A stretch of 64,000 bases of DNA from Rhodovulum sulfidophilum (GTDB lineage Bacteria > Pseudomonadota > Alphaproteobacteria > Rhodobacterales > Rhodobacteraceae), in NCBI GenBank assembly GCA_003241785.1, contig QFPW01000019.1, positions 33,420 to 97,419 of the forward strand. The letters run 5' to 3'. Positions 1 through 8,610 of the stretch are shown piece after piece. The notes under the pieces were generated by a model, which saw nothing but the letters and a program-made list of their open reading frames with translations, had not been told where the DNA came from and ran no database searches. The stretch's first letter is position 1; every line of letters begins with the position of its first letter. The position numbers and the translations under genes are program-made.

Positions 1-630
1 GTGCTCGTGGTCGTGCTCCCCCTCCCCGGCGTCGAGACCGTGCGTCCGCCAGACCGCTTCGATCGGAACCAGGATGGCGCGGTCCCAGGGCGAGCCGGTG
101 CGCGCGAGCCGCCCGGTCACGGTGTAGGTCGTCTCTTGGTGCACCTCGCCCTCGCTCGCGAGCTCGGCGTGGACGGGGTGGAAGGTCGCGCCGGGATCGA
201 GCGGCACGTCCGCGCCGACGACCGCGTCGCCGAGCCGCGCGAAGGTCGCGCCCGAGGCGAGGCCGCCCAGCCCGTCGACCAGCGCCTGCGAGGTCCCGAC
301 TACCGGGCGCCCCTCGTACTGGTCGCCGAAGCCGACCGGCGCGGCCCAGGCGACGCGCGGGTCGTCGATGAGCCCCGCCAGGACCGAGCCCGGCATCAGG
401 GGCAGCGGCGCGGGCTGGAGGAAGACCGACGACAGCACGAGCTGGGTCTCCGAGCCCGGCGCGCCGATCACGAGGTCGAAGGCGTTTGCGGCGCGGGCGC
501 TGCCGAGCCGGAGCGCGCGTTCCTGCAGCGTGACGACGAGGCCGAGCGCGGTGGCGCAGGCGACGATCAGCGCGATCGCGAGCGCGCCGGGCCAGCCGCG
601 GCGCAGATCGGCGAGGATGAAGCGGAGCAT
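1..630 (-). CDS. ABC transporter permease, MacB/FtsX type (partial, runs off window start)
   Basis: Two hundred and ten codons are visible from an ATG; the C-terminal part lies outside the window. After a short basic N-terminus there is one membrane helix (about residues 12-32), then a long periplasmic-type domain, the layout of MacB/FtsX (DUF214) permeases. The last visible residues are rich in Asp, Glu and His (GEGEHDHEH), a metal-ligand-like loop. It lies 10 bp after the ATPase gene and follows a DUF3299 gene, matching the order of the Zur-controlled metal-related ABC operon of Pseudomonas (PA4063-PA4066 type). An export or envelope metal-handling role is inferred from that synteny and the His-rich loop. 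Family confident, substrate not. Confidence 0.8.
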   Translation of the reverse strand, partial: MLRFILADLRRGWPGALAIALIVACATALGLVVTLQERALRLGSARAANAFDLVIGAPGSETQLVLSSVFLQPAPLPLMPGSVLAGLIDDPRVAWAAPVGFGDQYEGRPVVGTSQALVDGLGGLASGATFARLGDAVVGADVPLDPGATFHPVHAELASEGEVHQETTYTVTGRLARTGSPWDRAILVPIEAVWRTHGLDAGEGEHDHEH

Positions 631-640
631 CGGGATCCTC

Positions 641-1306
641 TCAGGCGGCGACCCGGCCGTCGGCGATGGTGATCACGCGGCCGAGCCGCGCGATCAGCCG
701 GGGGTCATGCGTGGCGACGACCAGCGTCGCGCCGAATTCGTCGGCGAGCTCGGAGAGGAGCGCGCCCACCGCCTCGCCCGCCTCGGCGTCGAGGCTCGCG
801 GTCGGCTCGTCCGCCACGAGGATCGCGGGTTTCGCGATGAGCGCGCGGGCGACCGCCACGCGCTGCATCTGGCCGCGCGACAGCGTCTCGACCCGCTGCC
901 CGGGCCGGGGCACGCCGGTCCGCGCCAGGAGCGCGAGCGCGGCCTCCCGCGCGCCGGGGGCGAGGCCGCGCCAGCGCAGCCGGCCGGGCAGGAGCACGTT
1001 CTCGAGCGCCGTCAGCCCCGGGAAGAGATGGAAGTCCTGCATGACGAGCCCGATGTTGCCCGCGCGCCAGCGGTCGCGCGCGCCCTCGCCGAGCGTGGCG
1101 AGATCGGTGCCGTCCCAGTCGACGCGCCCCGAGGGCACCCGGGCGAGGCCGGTCATCATGTTGAGAAGCGTGGTCTTGCCCGATCCCGACGGCCCCCGGA
1201 TCGCGACGCGCGCGCCCGCCGGCAGGTCGAGCTCGGGGATGTCGAGCGCGGGCTGGTCGAGGCCGGGATAGCGCACGACCAATCCCCGGATGCTGAGCCG
1301 CGCCAT
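641..1306 (-). CDS. ABC transporter ATP-binding protein, LolD/MacB-like
   Basis: 221 residues, the full length of a single ABC ATPase domain. Walker A GPSGSGKTT at 38-46, Q-loop Gln90, signature LSRGQ at 142-146, Walker B ILVADE at 162-167 followed by PTASLD, and switch His200. The signature has Arg in place of the first Gly of LSGGQ, which is common in LolD/MacB-type ATPases. It lies 4 bp after the DUF3299 gene and 10 bp before the FtsX-type permease, so it should power that permease at the inner membrane. These systems act by mechanotransmission or export rather than import. The substrate is not shown by the sequence. Confidence 0.9.
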   Translation of the reverse strand: MARLSIRGLVVRYPGLDQPALDIPELDLPAGARVAIRGPSGSGKTTLLNMMTGLARVPSGRVDWDGTDLATLGEGARDRWRAGNIGLVMQDFHLFPGLTALENVLLPGRLRWRGLAPGAREAALALLARTGVPRPGQRVETLSRGQMQRVAVARALIAKPAILVADEPTASLDAEAGEAVGALLSELADEFGATLVVATHDPRLIARLGRVITIADGRVAA

Positions 1307-1310
1307 GCGC

Positions 1311-1769
1311 TCAGGCGCGCCCGAATTTCGCGCCGACGATGCGGACCTGGCTGACGAAGCCGGTCTCGGGATCGGTCCAGGAGCCGAGCTCGAGCTCGCC
1401 CCGCACCTCGATCTCGGCGTTGGCCTGCTCGAAGGTCTGGGCGCGGTCGAGATAGACGACGACGATGTCGGGCGGCCAGTCGGCGTCCGAGGAGCAGAAC
1501 GGGCAGAGCGCCATCGGCCGCTTGGTCAGCACGAAGAAATTCGCCTCGGCCTTGAGCGGCGGCGCCATGAAGCCCTTCATGCGCACCGGCCGGCCCTTCA
1601 GCTCCACGAGCTTGTCCGAGAAGCTGAGGCCGAGCACGCTCACCTTGCCGTAGAGTTCGTCGAAGGCGAGCGATCCCGCGTCCTCGGCGCTCGCGGCGGG
1701 GCCGATCGCCAGGCAGGCGGCGGTGGCGAGGAGGAAGAAGCGGCGGTCGGCGCGGATCATGGCGGGCAT
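1311..1769 (-). CDS. DUF3299 family exported protein
   Basis: 152 residues. A basic start and hydrophobic stretch ending in a GPAASA site (about residue 28) indicate a Sec signal peptide, so the protein is probably periplasmic. The family mark is the segment CPFCSSDADWPPDIV near residue 88, with two Cys that could bind metal or form a disulfide, and the preceding VRMKGFMAP strand. DUF3299 proteins are often encoded beside a LolD-like ATPase and an FtsX-like permease, exactly as here, and in Pseudomonas that cluster responds to zinc. A second ATG at 1760 is an equally possible start. The role is inferred from neighbours only. Confidence 0.8.
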   Translation of the reverse strand: MPAMIRADRRFFLLATAACLAIGPAASAEDAGSLAFDELYGKVSVLGLSFSDKLVELKGRPVRMKGFMAPPLKAEANFFVLTKRPMALCPFCSSDADWPPDIVVVYLDRAQTFEQANAEIEVRGELELGSWTDPETGFVSQVRIVGAKFGRA

Positions 1770-1788
1770 CCCGGAAGAAACGAAAGAC

Positions 1789-1813
1789 GCACCCCGGAGC
1801 CGGTCCGGGGTGC
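1789..1813 (-). terminator. Rho-independent terminator-like hairpin after the alkaline phosphatase gene
   Basis: A perfect 10-bp inverted repeat (GCACCCCGGA / TCCGGGGTGC) with a 5-nt loop. On the minus strand it is followed by a T-rich run (TCTTTCGTTTCTT). It separates the phosphatase gene from the DUF3299-ABC operon. Confidence 0.7.
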
Positions 1814-1831
1814 GCGAGGCCGTGGCGAGGC

Positions 1832-3574
1832 TCAGTTGCTCGGCTTGCTCGGGGCGAGCGCCAGCACCTCGGCGATCACGCGGTAGACGTCGCTCTGCTC
1901 CATGTAGCCGCGGAAGTTCTCCGCGCCGGCGCCTTCGGCCTGGAGCACCATGTCGTCGACCGCGTGCACGCCGGTGTCGGCCGATTTCGGCAGGTTGCCC
2001 TCGCGGAAGGTCGCGCCGGGGACGTTCTGGTACTCGGCGTTGGCCTGGTAGTTCTTGGCCTCGTCCTGCACCGCCGGCTCGAACGGGTTGTCGAGCTTCG
2101 GGCCCCAGGTCTCGTAGTAGTCGGGGAAGTTGCTCGAGAACATCGCGATCCGCGGCGCGACGTCGAGGCTGTCGGGATAGCCGTCGCCGTTCTCGTCGGT
2201 GTAGCCGAGGAAACCCGCGTCGGCGTAGACGCCCACGCTCTCGCGGCCCTCGCCGCGCGACGGGTCGATCGAGCCGATCAGCGAATTGCCGTGGGTATGG
2301 TCGCCGGTGACGATCAGCAGCGTGTCGGGGTTCGCCGCGACGAATTCCCGCGCGACGCCGACCGCCTTGTCGAATTCGATGAGGTCGATCATCGCCCGCT
2401 CCCAGTCGAGGGGATGCTTGCGCTTGTCGACGTTCGCGGCCTCGATCATCACGACGAAGCCCTCGGGGTTCTTCGAGAGCTGGCCGATCGCGGTCTCGGT
2501 CATCTGCACGAGGCCGGGCTGGTCCGGGAACTGCGCGACCGTGCCACCCTTCGAGACCTCGCGGTCATAGACCGAGTCCATGTTGCCGGTGTGGAACAGG
2601 CCGAGGATCTTGCCCGAGTTCGAGCCGTCGGCGGCCGCGAGCTCCTCGGCGCTGGTCGCGAGGGCGTAGCCCGCGTCCTGGAACTTCACGACCAGGTTCT
2701 CGTCGTCCTTGCGCTTCGAGCCCGGGGTCGACTGCGGCAGCAGATAGGCCGAGCCGCCGCCGAGGATCACGTCCGGCCGCTGGTCGAGAAGCATGGTGGC
2801 GATGTCGGCCTTGTCCGCGCGGAGGCGCGTGTGGGAGAACATCGCCGCCGGGGTCGCGTCCTGCAGCTCGGAGGTCGTGACGACGCCGAAGGACTTGCCG
2901 CCGGTCCGCTTCAACGCCTCGGCGATCACCTCGACCTTGGGGTCGTCCTGGCTGTCCTTCGTGCGGTCGGCGTAGACGCCGAGCGCGTTGACGGCGGTCT
3001 TGTGGCCGGTCGCGTAGGCCGAGGCGGTGTTGGCGCTGTCGGTCGCGATCGAATTCGTCGCCGAGGTGCCGATGAAGGCCATGTACTGGAGGTCGTCGAG
3101 GTTGAGCCGGCCGTTGGCCTTGCCCTCGGTCATGCCCTTCGACATCAGCCGCGCGGTGGTGCGGTCGGCGACCGACAGGCCGTCGGCGATCATCAGGATG
3201 ACGTTCTTCGCCACCGGCTGGTCCGGGGTGCCGTAGACTTCCCAGGTCACGGTCTTGGTCTCGTCGCCGGCCTTGGCCTCGACGGTGTAGGTGCCGGGGG
3301 TGGTGATCGCGCCGGCGTTGATCCGGACCGCGGAGGCCTCGACGCCGTCTTCCTTCTCGATGAAGGCGGCGTCCTGGCCGAGCACCTCGGCCGCGGGCCG
3401 GCCATTGATCGTGACGGCCACCGCGTCGGCGGCGACGACGCCGTCGAATTCGACCTTCATGTCGAAGGGCGAGCCAGCGAGGATCGTGGCCCGGTCGAGC
3501 GGCAGGATGGTGGCGGCGTGCGCCACGGGCACGAGGCAGGTGGTCGCGGCGAGGATCGGCAGGATACGGCGCAT
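1832..3574 (-). CDS. alkaline phosphatase (PhoA family)
   Basis: 580 residues from ATG 3574. An open frame continues upstream, but the residues from 3574 begin with a clear signal peptide (MRRILPILAATTCLVPVAHA), so the enzyme is periplasmic or secreted. An N-terminal beta-rich segment (about 20-120) precedes the phosphatase domain. That domain starts at NVILMIADG (metal Asp) and carries the nucleophile Ser in ATDSANTASAYATG; TGDHTHGN near residue 420 supplies the metal-binding Asp/His. It hydrolyses phosphomonoesters to free phosphate. A Pho box of three 7-bp repeats lies 58 bp before the start, so induction by PhoB under phosphate starvation is likely. It is followed by its own terminator. 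Confidence 0.92.
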   Translation of the reverse strand: MRRILPILAATTCLVPVAHAATILPLDRATILAGSPFDMKVEFDGVVAADAVAVTINGRPAAEVLGQDAAFIEKEDGVEASAVRINAGAITTPGTYTVEAKAGDETKTVTWEVYGTPDQPVAKNVILMIADGLSVADRTTARLMSKGMTEGKANGRLNLDDLQYMAFIGTSATNSIATDSANTASAYATGHKTAVNALGVYADRTKDSQDDPKVEVIAEALKRTGGKSFGVVTTSELQDATPAAMFSHTRLRADKADIATMLLDQRPDVILGGGSAYLLPQSTPGSKRKDDENLVVKFQDAGYALATSAEELAAADGSNSGKILGLFHTGNMDSVYDREVSKGGTVAQFPDQPGLVQMTETAIGQLSKNPEGFVVMIEAANVDKRKHPLDWERAMIDLIEFDKAVGVAREFVAANPDTLLIVTGDHTHGNSLIGSIDPSRGEGRESVGVYADAGFLGYTDENGDGYPDSLDVAPRIAMFSSNFPDYYETWGPKLDNPFEPAVQDEAKNYQANAEYQNVPGATFREGNLPKSADTGVHAVDDMVLQAEGAGAENFRGYMEQSDVYRVIAEVLALAPSKPSN

Positions 3575-3930
3575 GGGGGTTCCCGAGCTGCTGGGGTCGG
3601 GCCCCGGACTACAGCGCCGCGATGACGTCCCGGTAACGGTTGCGTGACACTCCCGTGTCAGCGGCCGCGCGAGGCCGTTGACGAACCGCGCGGCGCCGCC
3701 GAACATCGAAGCCGCGGCCCGCTCCGCGATTCCGCGGGCGGACCCCGGATATGTGGCGGCATCGGCATGACGGGGCTGGGGCGAGCGAGGGGGGCGGGAC
3801 CGGCGCGCGGACGCGCGGCGCGCTCCGCCATTTCCCGCCGCGCCGTCGTCGCGCCGCGCGGACCCTTCCCCGCCCGGCCCGCCGCGCCGCCGCCGCGCGT
3901 CCGGATCCGCGCCCGTTCCGGGGGCGTGTG
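3575..3930. other. Intergenic region between divergent phosphatase and PerM-like genes
   Basis: 356 bp. It holds the Pho box at 3633-3661 and the promoter regions of two divergent genes. The remainder (3662-3930) is very GC-rich; I see no gene or clear hairpin in it. Confidence 0.6.
3633..3661 (-). promoter_or_regulatory. Pho box (PhoB binding site), three direct repeats
   Basis: Read towards the phosphatase gene: CTGACAC-GGGA-GTGTCAC-GCAA-CCGTTAC, three 7-bp repeats at 11-bp spacing. The alphaproteobacterial Pho box consensus is CTGTCAT/C repeats with 4-bp spacers. The site ends 58 bp before the start codon. Confidence 0.75.
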
Positions 3931-5043
3931 ATGGATTTCCCCGATCCGGACGACCCCCGGCGGCGCCAGGAGCGGATCGAGGCCCGCGCGACGGATTTCG
4001 TCGTCCGGCTCGCCTTTCTCGGGCTCTTCGCCTACTGGTCGCTCGAGCTGCTGCGGCCGTTCCTGCCGATCGTCATCTGGGCCGTCCTGCTCGCCGTGGC
4101 GCTGAACCCGCTCTATCTCTGGCTCGTCCGGCGGCTCGGCGGGCGCGGCGGCCTCGCGGCGGCGCTCCTGACGCTGCTCGGGCTCGCCACCGTGCTCGGG
4201 CCGGTCAGCATGCTCGCGGCCAGCCTCGCCGAGACGGTGCACTGGCTCGCCTCGGGCCTCGGGAGCGGCGCGCTCAGGGTGCCGGAACCGCCGGCGGGCG
4301 TCGCCGACTGGCCGGTGCTCGGCAAACCGGTCGAGGAGGCGTGGTCCCTCGCCGCGGGCAATCTCGAGGCTGCGGCGCGACGCTACGCCCCGGCGGTGCT
4401 GCCGGCCGGCGGCCGGGTGCTGGGCTGGATCGCGGCGCTCGGGGCGGACGTGCTGAAATTCACCGCCTCCGTCGTCATCGCGGGCTTCCTCTTCGGCCCC
4501 GGCCCGCGGCTCGCCGCCGGCGCGCGGCTCTTCGCGAGCCGGCTGATCGCGCCGCGCGGCGCGCATTTCGTCGATCTCGCCGGGGCGACGATCCGCAACG
4601 TCTCGCGCGGGGTGATCGGCGTCGCGCTTCTCCAGGCGCTGCTCGCGGGGATCATCCTCTATTTCGGCGACGTCCCCGCCCCCGGGCTGATCGCCTTCCT
4701 CGTGCTCCTGCTCTGCATCGTCCAGATCGGCCCGGCGCCGGTCCTGCTGCCGGTGCTCATCTGGGCCTGGATGACGCGGACGACGACCGAGGCGCTGGTC
4801 CTGACCCTGCTTCTCGTGCCGGTCGCGCTGATCGACAACGTGCTGAAGCCGGTGCTGATGGCGCGGGGGCTGACGACGCCGATGCTCGTCATCCTCGCGG
4901 GCGTCATCGGCGGCACGCTCACCTACGGGCTGATCGGGCTGTTCCTCGGCCCGGTGGTCCTGTCGGTCTTCCACGAGCTCGTGCTGGCCTGGACCCGGCT
5001 CGGGGAGCCGCCGCCCGAGCCGACCGACCGGGGATTACCGTAA
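3931..5043 (+). CDS. AI-2E transporter / PerM family membrane protein
   Basis: 370 residues from ATG 3931; the open frame extends further upstream but is low-complexity Arg/Ala-rich sequence. The first paired helices occur at about 25-75, a hydrophilic periplasmic-type segment at about 110-170, then a run of helices to residue 350 including the conserved region around IDNVLKPVLMARGLTTP. This is the pattern of the UPF0118/PerM family (TqsA, YdiK, PerM and a Na+/H+ antiporter branch). The cargo cannot be inferred. It leads a plus-strand run of membrane genes reaching to the PPK2 gene at 9361. Confidence 0.85.
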   Translation: MDFPDPDDPRRRQERIEARATDFVVRLAFLGLFAYWSLELLRPFLPIVIWAVLLAVALNPLYLWLVRRLGGRGGLAAALLTLLGLATVLGPVSMLAASLAETVHWLASGLGSGALRVPEPPAGVADWPVLGKPVEEAWSLAAGNLEAAARRYAPAVLPAGGRVLGWIAALGADVLKFTASVVIAGFLFGPGPRLAAGARLFASRLIAPRGAHFVDLAGATIRNVSRGVIGVALLQALLAGIILYFGDVPAPGLIAFLVLLLCIVQIGPAPVLLPVLIWAWMTRTTTEALVLTLLLVPVALIDNVLKPVLMARGLTTPMLVILAGVIGGTLTYGLIGLFLGPVVLSVFHELVLAWTRLGEPPPEPTDRGLP

Positions 5044-5154
5044 CTAACCCCCCTCCCGCTCGCGCTCCGCGCGCGCGCGGCTATTGTGGCGCGGGATCGA
5101 CCAAAAGGAGCCTTGAATCGTGACCCATTTCGCCGCGGCGCCCAGGGGCGGATC

Positions 5155-5595
5155 ATGGCCGACCTGACGGGACTCAATCCGGCGGCCCCGGCCCATCTGC
5201 CGGCCTTCATCACGGCGCCGGGCCAGTCCGACTGGCTGATGACGGTCATGCTCGTCTTCCTGCTCGCCGCCGTGGTCTCGGTCGGGCTGCTCTATCTGAA
5301 GCTCCACGCGCTGCCCGAGCACATGGCGCACCGGACCAACAAGGTGCAGCTGCAGTTCGTCGCGGTGCTCGCGCTGCTCGCGCTCTTCACCCACAACCAC
5401 GTCTTCTGGATCGCCGCGCTCCTGCTCGCGCTCGTCGAGCTGCCGGATTTCTCGACGCCGATGAATTCGATCGCCCTCTCGCTCGAACGGCTGTCGGGCC
5501 GCGACCGGAGCGGCGCGGCGCCGGAGCGCTGGGACGACCTGCTGTCCAACGACCCCGGCGCGGCCCCCCCGCCCGCCTCCGAAAAGGAGGCGTGA
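5155..5595 (+). CDS. Small inner-membrane protein paired with an HlyD-type adaptor
   Basis: 146 residues from ATG 5155, with AGGGGCGG just upstream. An in-frame TTG at 5113 is a less likely start. Two or three membrane helices are visible (about 22-45 and 62-92), then a polar tail rich in Ala, Pro and Ser. It ends one base before the adaptor gene, so the two are probably co-translated. Small membrane proteins next to a membrane-fusion protein are also seen in the yiaW/yiaV and aaeX/aaeA pairs, but I cannot assign this one to a named family. A 15-codon GTG ORF (5120-5167) after AGGAG overlaps the start and may be chance. Confidence 0.6.
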   Translation: MADLTGLNPAAPAHLPAFITAPGQSDWLMTVMLVFLLAAVVSVGLLYLKLHALPEHMAHRTNKVQLQFVAVLALLALFTHNHVFWIAALLLALVELPDFSTPMNSIALSLERLSGRDRSGAAPERWDDLLSNDPGAAPPPASEKEA

Positions 5596-5596
5596 G

Positions 5597-6829
5597 ATGC
5601 TCGAGCTCCTGCTCTGCTCCGCGATCACCATCCTGCCCGACTTCCTGATCCGCCGCTTCGGCCAGGGCAAGCGGCTCGGCCGCGAGATCACGCTCTTCTC
5701 GGTCTGGTACGAGCTGCGCTGGGGGATCACGCTCTGCGTGATCCTGACCATTACGCTCATCACCACGATTTTCTACTTCCATCCCTCGACCTCGAGCGCG
5801 GTCTCGGTGTTCCGCACCGTGACGATCCTGCCCGAGCAGGGCGGCCGCGTGGCCGAGACCTATGTCGGGATCAACCAGCACGTCAGCGCCGGACAGCCGC
5901 TCTTCCGCCTCGACACGACCGAGCAGGAGGCGACGATCGAGACCGCGCGGCGCAAGATCGCCGAGGTCGAGGCGGGGATGACCGTCGCGGCGTCGCAGCT
6001 CGCCGAGGCCGAGGGGCGCGTCGTCCAGGCGCGCGGCTCGCTCCGGCAGGCGACCGACGAATACGACACCCGCGCCGAGCTCCTGCGCCGCAACCCGAAC
6101 GCGATCTCGCAGCGCGAGGTCGACCGGGCGCAGGTCGCCGTCGATACCGCGCAGGGCGCGGTCGACGCGGCGCTCGCCGGCAAGGAGGCGGCGCGGGCGC
6201 AGATCGACTTCGCGCTGCCGGCGCAGAAGGCGAGCGCCGAGGCCGCGCTGCGCGAGGCCGAGGTCGCGCGCGACAAGGCGCTCGTCGTCGCCGGCACCGA
6301 CGGCGTGGTGCAGCAGTTCGCGCTCCGGGCCGGCGACGTGGTCAATCCGATGCTGCGCCCGGCCGGGATCCTCGTGCCCGACCGGCACGTCACCGGGCTG
6401 ATCGCGGGCTTCGGCCAGATCGAGGCGCAGGTGATCAAGGTCGGGATGGTGGGCGAGGTCGCCTGCGCCGCCGTGCCCTTCACGGTGATCCCGGTCGTGA
6501 TCACCGACGTGCAGGACGTGATCGCCTCGGGCCAGATCCGCCCGACCGACCAGCTGCGGGACGCCGCGACCTTCGCCCAGCCCGGCACGATCACCGCGAT
6601 CATGGAACCCCTGTTCGAAGGCGGGCTCGACCGGCTGCCGCAGGGCAGCTCCTGCGTCGCCAACGCCTATACCTCGAACTACGACGCGCTCCATGATCCC
6701 GGGATCGGCGCGCTCAAGGCCTTCGCGCTCCACGCGATCGACGCGACCGGCCTCGTGCACGCCGCGCTCCTCCGGATGCAGGCGCTGATCCTGCCGGTGC
6801 GGACACTGGTGCTGAGCGGAGGGCACTAG
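5597..6829 (+). CDS. HlyD family periplasmic adaptor (membrane fusion protein)
   Basis: 410 residues, ATG after an AAAAGGAGG ribosome site. The N-terminal membrane anchor is at about residues 41-65. The first lipoyl half follows (PEQGGRVAETYVGINQHVSAG), then a long Ala/Glu-rich coiled-coil hairpin (about 110-210), the second lipoyl half (VVAGTDGVVQQFALRAGD) and a beta-barrel domain. Such adaptors bridge an inner-membrane transporter to an outer-membrane channel. No ABC, RND or MFS pump lies directly beside it, so its partner may be the small membrane protein before it, as in YiaV/YiaW-type pairs. The C-terminal extension after residue 330 is longer than in minimal adaptors. Confidence 0.85.
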   Translation: MLELLLCSAITILPDFLIRRFGQGKRLGREITLFSVWYELRWGITLCVILTITLITTIFYFHPSTSSAVSVFRTVTILPEQGGRVAETYVGINQHVSAGQPLFRLDTTEQEATIETARRKIAEVEAGMTVAASQLAEAEGRVVQARGSLRQATDEYDTRAELLRRNPNAISQREVDRAQVAVDTAQGAVDAALAGKEAARAQIDFALPAQKASAEAALREAEVARDKALVVAGTDGVVQQFALRAGDVVNPMLRPAGILVPDRHVTGLIAGFGQIEAQVIKVGMVGEVACAAVPFTVIPVVITDVQDVIASGQIRPTDQLRDAATFAQPGTITAIMEPLFEGGLDRLPQGSSCVANAYTSNYDALHDPGIGALKAFALHAIDATGLVHAALLRMQALILPVRTLVLSGGH

Positions 6830-6831
6830 AC

Positions 6832-8610
6832 ATGGCGTCGGCCCTGTCGCGCTGGCCGATCGGGGCGAGCCTCCGGGGCTACCGGATCGGCTGGCTCCGC
6901 TCCGACATCGCCGCCGGCCTCGCCATCGCCGCGGTCGGCCTGCCGAGCGCGATCGCCTATCCGGCGATCGCGGGCCTGCCGCCGCAGACCGGCCTCTACG
7001 CCTCGATCGCGCCCCTGATCGCCTATGCGATCTTCGGGCCGTCGCGGCAGCTGATCGTCGGGCCGGACGCGGCGACCATCACCGTCATCGCCGCCGTGCT
7101 CGCGACCATGCCGGGGCTCGAGGCCGCCGACCGCCCCGGCCTCGCGGCGATGCTGGGCCTGTTCGTCGGCGGCTTCTATCTCGGCGCCCGGCTGCTCGGG
7201 CTCGGCGTGCTGTCGACCTTTCTCTCCCGCCCGATCCTGGTCGGCTTCTTCGCCGGCATCTCGCTTTCGATCATCGTCGGCCAGCTCGGCCGGGTGACCG
7301 GGGTCGACATCGCGGCCGGGGGGCTGATCGGCCCGCTGGCCGAGTTCCTCCGCGAGGCGGGCGCGACCCATTGGCCCTCGCTCGGCCTCGCCGCGGCGAT
7401 GTTCGCGCTGCTGCGGGTCACCAGCGCCTCGCGGCTGCCGATCCCGGGCCCGGTCGCCGTGGTGGTGGTCTCGGTCGCCCTCTCCGCGCTCCTCGACTTC
7501 CACGGCCGCGGCATCGCCGTGGTCGGCGACATCCCCTCGAGCGTGCCGGCGCTGGCGCTGCCCTCCTTCACGGGCGCGCAGCCCGACCAGCTGGTCCTCG
7601 GCGCCGGCGCGATCTTCCTCGTGAGCTTCGCCGCCGGCATCGTGACCGCGCGCAGCTTCGGCCAGCGCGGCGGCTATCCGGTGAACGCCGACCGCGAGAT
7701 GATCGGCTTCGGCGCGGCCAATATCGCCGCGGGGCTGTTCTCGGCCTTCCCGGTCACCGCGTCGGATTCCCGCACCGCGGTCAACGCGACGATCGGCGGC
7801 CGGTCGCAGCTCGCCGGGGTCGTCGCGGCGCTGGCGCTGCTGCTGATCGTGCTCTACCTCCAGCCCGCGCTCGCGATCCTGCCGATTCCGGCGCTCGGCG
7901 CGATCCTGATCGCGGCGGCGCTGAGCCTGATCGACGTCGCGGCGCTGCGCGAGATCTGGCGGATCAGCCGGATCGAGTTCGTCTTCGCGATGATCGCGCT
8001 CTTCGCGCCGATCAGCCTCGGGGTCCTGAACGGGGTGGTCATCGCGATCGGCGCGACCTTCACCTATCTCCTGCACAGGATGATGTATCCGCGCGACGCG
8101 CTGCTCGGCCGGGTCCCGGGCCAGGACGGGTTCTACAAGCTCCACCGACGCCCCGACGCGCGCCCGGTGCCGGGGCTCACCATCGCGCTGGTCCAGGGCG
8201 ACCTCCTGTTCTTCGACGCCGACCACGTGCAGGCGCGGCTCCACGCGATCTCGGAGACGATGGCGCCGGGGACCCGCTGGCTCGTGCTCGACGCGAGCGC
8301 CATCACCCAGGTCGACTCGACCGCCGCGGCGATGCTCGAGGAGGTCCGCGCCGACCTCGCCGCGCGGGGCGTCCGGCTCGGCCTGGCCGAGCTCCACGCC
8401 GAGGTGCGCGGGCTGCTCGACCGCGCGGGGCTGATCGCCGCGGTCGGAAGCGACATGATTTTCGACGATCTCGAGGACGCGCTGCGCGCCTTCGAGGCGG
8501 AAGGACCGAAGGAGGACGGACATGAGCAAGAAGGGCAAGAGCCCGAAGCCGGCGGAATTGCCCGCGCTCGACCCGGGCGCGACGAAGAAGGCGCGAAACA
8601 AGGCCTATGA
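6832..8610 (+). CDS. SulP family anion transporter with STAS domain
   Basis: 592 residues. Ten or more hydrophobic segments fill residues 25-430, beginning with the SulP signature region (AIAAVGLPSAIAYPAIAGLP). A cytoplasmic STAS domain follows (about 450-555), including VLDASAITQVDSTA, the stretch that carries the conserved Asp/Ser of anti-sigma antagonist folds. SulP proteins move sulfate, bicarbonate, dicarboxylates or nitrate; the substrate is not readable here. The last 29 codons overlap the start of the PPK2 gene in another frame, giving a charged tail (HEQEGQEPEAGG) with no likely function of its own. Confidence 0.9.
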   Translation: MASALSRWPIGASLRGYRIGWLRSDIAAGLAIAAVGLPSAIAYPAIAGLPPQTGLYASIAPLIAYAIFGPSRQLIVGPDAATITVIAAVLATMPGLEAADRPGLAAMLGLFVGGFYLGARLLGLGVLSTFLSRPILVGFFAGISLSIIVGQLGRVTGVDIAAGGLIGPLAEFLREAGATHWPSLGLAAAMFALLRVTSASRLPIPGPVAVVVVSVALSALLDFHGRGIAVVGDIPSSVPALALPSFTGAQPDQLVLGAGAIFLVSFAAGIVTARSFGQRGGYPVNADREMIGFGAANIAAGLFSAFPVTASDSRTAVNATIGGRSQLAGVVAALALLLIVLYLQPALAILPIPALGAILIAAALSLIDVAALREIWRISRIEFVFAMIALFAPISLGVLNGVVIAIGATFTYLLHRMMYPRDALLGRVPGQDGFYKLHRRPDARPVPGLTIALVQGDLLFFDADHVQARLHAISETMAPGTRWLVLDASAITQVDSTAAAMLEEVRADLAARGVRLGLAELHAEVRGLLDRAGLIAAVGSDMIFDDLEDALRAFEAEGPKEDGHEQEGQEPEAGGIARARPGRDEEGAKQGL

